From Piezodorus guildinii (taxonomy: Eukaryota > Arthropoda > Insecta > Hemiptera > Pentatomidae), in NCBI GenBank assembly GCA_023052935.1, contig CM041292.1, forward strand, positions 170,506,900 through 170,570,899: a stretch of DNA of 64,000 nucleotides. The letters run 5' to 3'. Below are positions 57,858-64,000 of the stretch, in pieces. Numbering within the stretch: position 1 is the stretch's first letter; the number at the start of each line of letters is the position of its first letter. The notes beneath the pieces were generated by a model. The model was not told the origin of the DNA. It searched no databases and worked only from the letters and a program-made list of their open reading frames with translations. Both the position numbers and the translations under genes were made by a program.

Positions 57858-58397
57858 TTCTGGATTAAAGATGTAAGAGAACTGGCTGAAAAACATAATA
57901 TTTCAATAGACATTCAACTTAAAAACAAATATAACTGGGCTCTAATCTTACAACAATTTAGACAATCACTGATAGGTATTTACAGATCAAAATTTTTACA
58001 AAGGGCTATAGTCTTAGAGAAAATGTTTATATATAAAAACTTAGATCATGATAATGGGACGCAATATTTGTTTGATACCAAATTAAGTTTTAATGGGGCG
58101 AAATGGATATTTAAAGTTAGATGTGAATTGGTATACCTCAACTATAATAGATTTTGGTCAAATAACAATGTGATGTGTTCGCTTTGTAACAGAAAAGAAG
58201 TAGAAAATACCTTTCATTTCCTCGCCATATGTCCCATTTTATCTGAAATTAGAATAAGGTGTTTCGGAAAGAATTGTTTAAACACCGATGAAGTAATAAA
58301 CTATCTTAATGGACAGAACTGGATGGCTGTGTATAAATATTGTAAAATAGCATGGCCCTACAGATATAAACTTATAAAAGAGTTTAACTATATTTAA
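57858..58397 (+). pseudogene. LINE ORF C-terminal fragment with CCHC motif
   Basis: Open from the first base of the insert (FWIKDVRELAEKH) for 179 codons to TAA. Codons ~110-130 read CSLCNRKEVENTFHFLAICP, a C-X2-C-X9-H-X4-C zinc-binding motif with the HFL..CP form seen near the C-terminus of many LINE polymerases. KWIFKVRCEL before it and WPYRYKLIKEFNYI at the end also fit such a terminal domain. The RT core was lost by 5' truncation. An internal ATG at 58023 is not a real start. The absence of stops suggests the insertion is not very old. The clade cannot be decided from this part alone. Confidence 0.75.
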
Positions 58398-58691
58398 AAA
58401 TTGTAATATATTTATATATATGTAATTGTTTATTATTATTGTTATTGTTTTGTTGTTTTGAGCCTGATAATGAAATAGTTGAATCAGTGAGTGAGATTAT
58501 TTTACTGTTATTGTGTACTGTATCGTATATGAATATAGTTACTGTTATATAAATTATAAAATTAAGGTCGGCTCCGGACTAGACGGTCTAAAGTACCATA
58601 GTTCTATTAATGTTTTTTTATATGTTATATTTTTGTTGTAATATGCTGACAGAAAAAATAAAAAAAACAGTTATCTATCCATCTATCAAAA
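57858..58691 (+). mobile_element. 5'-truncated LINE with 15-bp duplication
   Basis: 834-bp insert flanked by AAATAATAAACAGTT (57843-57857 and 58692-58706), inserted in a family C repeat. It carries the last 179 codons of an ORF, a 290-bp 3' UTR ('aaggtcggctccggactaga') and a tail with 'ctatccatctatc' and A residues. It belongs to a LINE lineage distinct from jockey. Confidence 0.88.
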
Positions 58692-58734
58692 AAATAATAA
58701 ACAGTTGTCTAATAATTTACAGTGTTTTAATTTA

Positions 58735-59320
58735 ACCCAGAAACTATGCTATATAATAATGGAAATTTTAGACTATCAATAACTATCTATCTGTAGGTAC
58801 AATTAATAACAACTGTAATATTTTCTAAACCATATGTTTTTTACTTCAAACTTTTCTTGGAATAATGTATCTTATTATTCATTCTACGCTTTGCCTGCGG
58901 GAATACTCATTAAAAACATAAAAATGTCTGTCAGATTCATTTAGGTGAACAGTAGCGATGTTTCCAATGCACATTAATAAACCACAATATAACTTCCCAA
59001 AGCGTACCACCATTATGGCGTAGTGAGTTAAGGGGGTCTTTTTCCTGAAAAGAAAAAAACAGTTTGACAATTATCTACTTTCAAAGTGATCAAGTGCAAG
59101 CACGAACCTAGTCACGTAATATCTATTGATTGCTAATTCTAGGAAGGGTAATGAGCAATGCACAAATCAATGGCTCAGCTCCGGTAAAAAAAAAATCCTT
59201 CAACCCTACCGCAGAGCTTTAATTTCATTGGTCTAATTTACAGTACAGTAGCCGCATTGTTATTGGCTAATGATGAACACAAGTTTGATGTTTGTTTTTT
59301 TTATTTTACATTTAAAAAAA
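58735..59320. other. unassigned sequence
   Basis: The first ~30 bases end the interrupted family C copy ('aataatttacagtgttttaa' at 58709). The remainder is not recognised. Confidence 0.4.
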
Positions 59321-59321
59321 A

Positions 59322-59450
59322 TCGGGTGCGGGCAACACACAACTTTCACTTAATTTGACTTTTAAAATCAATTTAAAAACTATTAAATATACTTAAATTT
59401 GAAAACTATTTTAAGTTGATTGTAATAAAACTTGTAAACGTATTTTTAAG
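59322..59450 (+). repeat. family A repeat, head fragment
   Basis: Starts AATCGGGTGCGGGCAACACA, ACTTTCACTTAA, with about 130 bp recognisable. Confidence 0.7.
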
Positions 59451-60050
59451 ACTATACATTTGAAAGTTTAAATGAATTATGTTTTATTCCAACATTATAT
59501 TTTCTCTGTAATGACAACTGTCAACTAAAATTAAAATTCCTTAGCGTATTTAATAGTAGAATGTAAATTCAGAGGTGATTTAAATATTCAAATAAACTAG
59601 TTGATCCTAATTTCGGTTTCGACATTATAGCTATTAAAACTATTCGTTGCCGAAAATACCAGTTGCCAAGGCAAGTTTGTAAATAGTTTAATAACTCAAA
59701 AAACAAAACAACTAAGCTGTCCATCAAAAATTAGCGGTTTTAATCACTGCATGGACTGTCCGACTTCTTGAAAAATGGTGCGTGTCTTAAAAAATTACTA
59801 TCAGCTAGTTTATAATAGTTTAAAAACCCAGCCTATTAAACTGAGACTGCCTGTTTCTGTTCTGAAACTTTCGGAATCACTATCATATTTGTTCTGGTAG
59901 TAAATTGTTTGTTACTATCATATAAGTTTCCCACTCAGGCATAATAATTGAATAAAGATGAAGGATGAGTTTTGTGTAAAAATAATTTTCACTAATTATC
60001 GGGCTAAAAGAATATTATTATTCGAAAACCAGGACTCTTAAGGTTTCCAT
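59451..60050. other. unassigned AT-rich sequence
   Basis: Nothing recognised. Confidence 0.4.
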
Positions 60051-60052
60051 AC

Positions 60053-60055
<3 letters not shown>

Positions 60056-60125
<70 letters not shown>
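60056..60125. repeat. (AT)n microsatellite
   Basis: About 70 bases of uninterrupted alternating TA. Confidence 0.97.
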
Positions 60126-60127
<2 letters not shown>

Positions 60128-60354
60128 CTATTTTCTATGCTTTTACTTCTCCAATTTGGTTTCTATCTTTTCAAAATCTGCCTAAATATGAAAAATTCTT
60201 GCAAACTGTAGATAGTGTTTACTTCTTGACACTTTTTTACTGAAGTCATAGGTCAGAGTTCGTTGAATATCTGGTAAAAAGCGTACAAACAAAATTTAAA
60301 AAATATTTATTATGAAAAATCGCTCATAAATCTATATAAAACATTAAAATACTG

Positions 60355-61160
60355 CTTTTAGTTTATTGTTTTCAATAATCAACCGTTGTAATTTACTAAA
60401 AAAAAAAAAAAAAAAAAAAAAATATATACCCCTGCTGTAAGAGAGCTTACGTTTCAAGATGCGTAGAATCCGAAAAACGAATTAAAAAAATCCGTTTGTC
60501 CACCGTCCGCCGTCCGCGGTATTTCTCCGAAACTGCTTGACCATTATTTTTTAAATTCGCCACAAAAAAATACTAGTCCATTCAACTATGATCCTAACAC
60601 CTAGACATTGATATCAGCTGGTTAGTTTTTAAATGGCGGCCGATTAAAAGGATTTTATTAAATAACTCAGTTATTTTCTAAGATAGAAAAAAAATCATTA
60701 TTGTTTTTTAATCAAAAAACCACGAATAATTATATAAAAGAGAAAAAGGAAAAATATTGTAATTTTTCACATAAATACGCTTATGACTCAGTTATTTTTG
60801 AAGATAGAGAAAAGTGTGTATTGAGTTTTAGAATCATTAAAGAAAATAATAAAAAAATTATAAATAAAATAAATAATTAAATAGAAGATGTTTTTTGTTA
60901 CTAGCGCCATTTGATAGAGAATTAAATTTTGGACCAAATAAAAAAGAATCATTGAATTTGATTTACAACTAACTTAGATATTGCATTTTGAAATCAGTGG
61001 CAGTTTTATGATATGATGCTTTAAATTATTGCTTTTCATATTAATTAATTTCCTATCAACAGCTTTATAAACAGTTATACCCTAATATTGTTATCTGGAA
61101 ATAATAAACCATTATGTAATAATTTGCAGCGTTTTTATTGTCGTTGCCAAATAAATTTAT
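60355..61160 (+). repeat. family C repeat, best-preserved copy
   Basis: Reference copy, about 0.8 kb. It starts 'agtttattgttttcaataat' and a long A run, then 'cgtttcaagatgcgtagaat', 'gtccaccgtccgccgtccgc', 'atttctccgaaactgcttga', 'ttgatatcagctggttagtt' and 'aaatggcggccgattaaaag'. Next come two copies of a CTCAGTTATTTT...AAGATAGA unit (60664 and 60794), then 'gaatcattgaatttgattta', 'aacagttataccctaatatt' and 'gtaataatttgcagc'. No coding frame and no clear terminal repeats. Class unknown. Confidence 0.65.
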
Positions 61161-61334
61161 TAATTTAAATTTGGTACAGATAATTTAAGGTGATGGTCAA
61201 AGACTAATATAAAATTTGAGACTGTAATTATACTTGACCACTTTGCCATTATTTTTGCCACTTGCCCTTTTCTGGTGCAAAAACAAATTTTTAACCTAAG
61301 GTAATTAGGTAATTCTACACAGAAGCCTCAAGTA

Positions 61335-61620
61335 TATTTTTTTAAATTTATTTAACGTCACTTAATGCTTCTGTAGCTATTCGGAAGATGATACAGTGGG
61401 AGTCCTAAATTTTGCTTATTCAAGTTTAATTATAATAGGAATCTTTTACAAATAGCCGATATCGCACAGGCACGGGGCCACCTTTTTACGTCCCCTCCGA
61501 AGGATGGTATATCTGTGTTATTTTTTTTTTGAGCCACCTGAGGGGTTTTAACTTGTGGACCTTAGGCATAGAAGGCTTTAATGCTAACCTAATAGCCACT
61601 ATGCTTCAACTGACCCCAAT
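61335..61620 (-). mobile_element. SINE family 1, full length
   Basis: The minus strand starts GGGGTCAGTTGAAGCATAGT with the tRNA-like 'ggctattaggttagcatta', then 'ccttcggaggggacgtaaaa', and ends 'agtgacgttaaataaattt' before the A-tail (T-rich at 61335-61342). A T run at 61521-61531 interrupts the head. Duplication not resolved. Confidence 0.72.
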
Positions 61621-61734
61621 ATAACCTCTACAAGCGACCTCAAGTCTGAATAAGGCTGTCATATAACATTGAGGCATAAGGATTCTGGGTGGAATTACCT
61701 ATTTATCTTGAGATAAAATAATTGTTTTTGAACT

Positions 61735-61765
61735 AGAAGATGGCATAATAGCCGAAACGTCATTC
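61735..61765 (+). mobile_element. possible Penelope-like 3' signature
   Basis: 'agaagatggcataatagccg' followed by 'aaacgtc': the GAAGATGGC...GCCGAAAC hairpin typical of Penelope-like element 3' regions. No coding sequence nearby. Compare 26025-26125. Confidence 0.35.
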
Positions 61766-62084
61766 ATTTTGTGTTGAAAATAGTGTTGAAGTAAAATTAC
61801 AGCCTACAATTTATTAATAATTTATGTAAGATACAAAAAGTCGTACAACCTAATAATCATTCATCTTTTTGTTGTATCAATATGTTTTCTTAACTTTAAA
61901 TTCTTCTGCTTATGAAATTATATGAGAAGAATTGATGTATTAACCCTTATTATAGTTGTATTTTAAGATGCCTTATATTTTTCCATCATATTTTTTTGTT
62001 TTCAGTTGTAATCATAAAACAACATAACAAAAAAGAAAAATGCTTACCTTTCTAGCCATTCTGTAATATCAACATTGTTCGATT

Positions 62085-62745
62085 CTTCAATTGAATGCTA
62101 AGCCTTCGTAAACCCATGACACCCTGCCCTACAGTATCCTTTAAAAATATTCCGCTTTTCCCAGTTGAACATATTCGCTACCTAGGACTCCTACTTGAGA
62201 AATGCCTAACATGGAATCCGCACAGTTGATTAAAACGACAAGAAACTTTCGATTACTTCAGCACTTACTAGACAGACTTCAACATATAAATAAAAATCGT
62301 AAGGCCTATCTGGACTTACGGAGTTGAGCTTTGGGGCTCTACCAAACCATTAAATACTTCCCGTTGCCGATCCTTAAAACCCAAAATCCTTTGAAAAATC
62401 CTCAACGTTCCTTACTTTTTCACGAATGAGCTCATCCATAAAGACCTTAATGTTCCACAGGTTTCTGATTTGGCCAGAACCAGGTATCATTCCATCCATT
62501 ACAAACTCCACTCCCACTTTAATCCACTAGTTTCAATCCTTGCTTCCTCTTCAATTCCTGATAATCCACCGAGGCGTCTGAAAGAAGATAGCTTGAAGAT
62601 TGTTTAGATTCACTACTAAAATGTACTTCCAATGGGCATTTTCTCTTCATGTTTTTTCGTGTATTTTATCATTAATCAGCATATTTATTTGTTTTATTAT
62701 AATATACAATTGTAAATCTCAATAAAAATAACAAAAACAAAGAAT
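62085..62745 (+). pseudogene. jockey-type LINE C-terminal relic with 3' UTR
   Basis: Reads TPCPTVSFKNIPLFPVEHIR then YLGLLLEKCLTWNPHS, matching CPPVLFNSVPLPFF...RYLGFLLDKRLTWNPHT of the intact ORF2. In other frames 'gagctttggggctctaccaa' and an IHKDLNVPQVSD-like block follow. The 3' UTR ends 'acaattgtaaatctcaataa' and an A-rich tail near 62740. Same subfamily as the relics at 1.6, 37.8 and 38.4 kb; several frameshifts. Confidence 0.78.
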
Positions 62746-64000
62746 GCTACGCTAATTTCTGTCAGGGAATCCCAAGCATCTACTCATTTCATTTTTTTTT
62801 TTTTTTTTCATTGGATTTTATAATTCTGGTTAAAAAAACGTTTTAGAATTATTATTTTTCACAATATAAACAAATTACCAAATGGTTTTACACCCTGATA
62901 AAATCTCAAAAATTAAAATTTACAATGTCAAATTATAAATTCTTATTAGGCGTCCGTGGAGCCAGGAATTTGAATCAGTTAGTAGATAATTAATACAATC
63001 ACGCTCCATCAAAACTTTCTACTCTAAACAACCAAGAAGTTGGTCCCGTGATCTTGAAAACAGGGAGGAATGCTGTTGTTTCCTTTCTTGTCATTTTCTT
63101 CGTGTTTAATCCTTATGTGTATATTTTATGCTGGTGTTTCACTTTGATAATACACAATTGATATTTATTAATAATCCATCATTCATGTAATAGTAAATTA
63201 ACACACAAATGGCAGTAGCTTTTTATTTATTAACTTATTGCTATCTCTGTAATTATGATATTTTTGTCTCATTAAGTTGACGAAAGCAAAAATTAAGAAA
63301 GCTGTCAGGAAAAATAACAGTTTTTTTAATCAAGTTTTTTTTTCATAAGGAAATAAGTTGCCTTTGATTTGATTTACAAATCCGTAGAGAATCCAATACA
63401 AAACCCAATAATAAAAAAAATTTCAACTCTTACAAGCAATGCAGTGTCTTTTTTAAGAACGTTCTGTTTTTAGACCAACAGTTGTGCATTAAAGTCATCT
63501 GCTTTTATGAACCACAAGGTTTTTGCCATTATGGAAACCTTTCTTAAAGAAACGATTCCTGAATGAAAGAAACCCCAGATTCATTGATATGAATTTAAGT
63601 ATTAAAAAAAACTAAAACCTGTCTTAATAATGGAGTGTCTTTAGCCCAGGGGTTATTCCATAGAATAATTGAATAAAACAGTTTTTAGGATTGATTGACT
63701 ACGCAATTCAATTTTTTTTTTTTTTTTTTTTTTTTTTGCTGCTCTGCTTGATTTTCTGTAAACCCATTTAAATCGTCTTACCTCTAACAGAATACCTTGT
63801 GAAATTTAGTTCAGTTATTTTTTCAATCCAAATAAATTTCGGAAATAAATAAAATGTTATTTTTAAACAACACTAATAGCTGAAGCGGTAGTTTAGAACT
63901 CCATGACTTTTTTATTAATTAAAGAAAAAACTTGTAGAGCATTTTTAAAAAAATGCTCCAGACCATCAGATATCACCTACGTTCTTATTAATAATAAGTT
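62746..64000. other. unassigned AT-rich sequence
   Basis: Poly(T) runs lie near 62800 and at 63712-63737. The latter may mark the tail of an unrecognised minus-strand retroposon. No coding frames. Confidence 0.4.

Noticed and set aside
58023..58397. 124-codon ATG-initiated gene
   Set aside because: The frame is open upstream to the LINE insertion junction at 57858 and carries a LINE-type CCHC motif; the ATG is internal.

Overview
The window looks like gene-poor, strongly AT-rich nuclear DNA of an arthropod, most likely an insect. I found no host protein-coding gene, rRNA, tRNA gene, CRISPR array or bacterial operon. What can be recognised is almost all mobile DNA: a jockey-clade LINE, Tc1, mariner and hAT-type DNA transposons, tRNA-derived SINEs, and long A/T and GT microsatellites. 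The insect assignment rests on this element mix (inference). The order cannot be read from the sequence.

The best feature is a full-length jockey-type non-LTR retrotransposon at 26828-31429, minus strand. It has a perfect 13-bp target-site duplication, a poly(A) tail, a 5' UTR, an ORF1 with three zinc knuckles (broken by one frameshift) and an intact 894-residue endonuclease/reverse transcriptase ORF2. The ORF1 stop codon directly abuts the ORF2 ATG. The element sits inside a copy of an unclassified repeat of about 0.9 kb, called family A here. At least sixteen copies or pieces of family A lie across the window, in both orientations.

Layout. 0-8 kb: decayed LINE pieces, a tRNA-SINE with a 12-bp duplication, a 5'-truncated sister of the jockey element, and a duplicated unit of about 500 bp. 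9-17 kb: an internally deleted mariner, a 149-bp palindromic MITE, LINE C-terminal relics, and family C repeats with periodic internal motifs. 17.4-18.2 kb: a hAT-type MITE built of palindromic units with a SINE inserted in it. 20-26 kb: a second type of SINE and two family A copies. 26.7-32.3 kb: the nested jockey element and a SINE. 33-38 kb: three family A copies and LINE relics. 41-47.5 kb: LINE relics, a SINE inside family A, a second copy of the palindromic MITE, a long inverted repeat, and a Tc1 element that has lost the middle of its transposase. 48-61 kb: family C and family A copies, with a 5'-truncated LINE (57858-58691) that keeps 179 open codons. 61-64 kb: a SINE, a Penelope-like signature and another jockey relic.

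The parts do not cooperate as a pathway; they record successive insertions. Nesting gives a relative order: jockey inside A, A inside C, a truncated LINE inside C, a SINE inside the hAT MITE. Only the jockey element looks possibly recent. It encodes what target-primed reverse transcription needs, apart from the ORF1 frameshift. The sequence between elements is unassigned AT-rich DNA.
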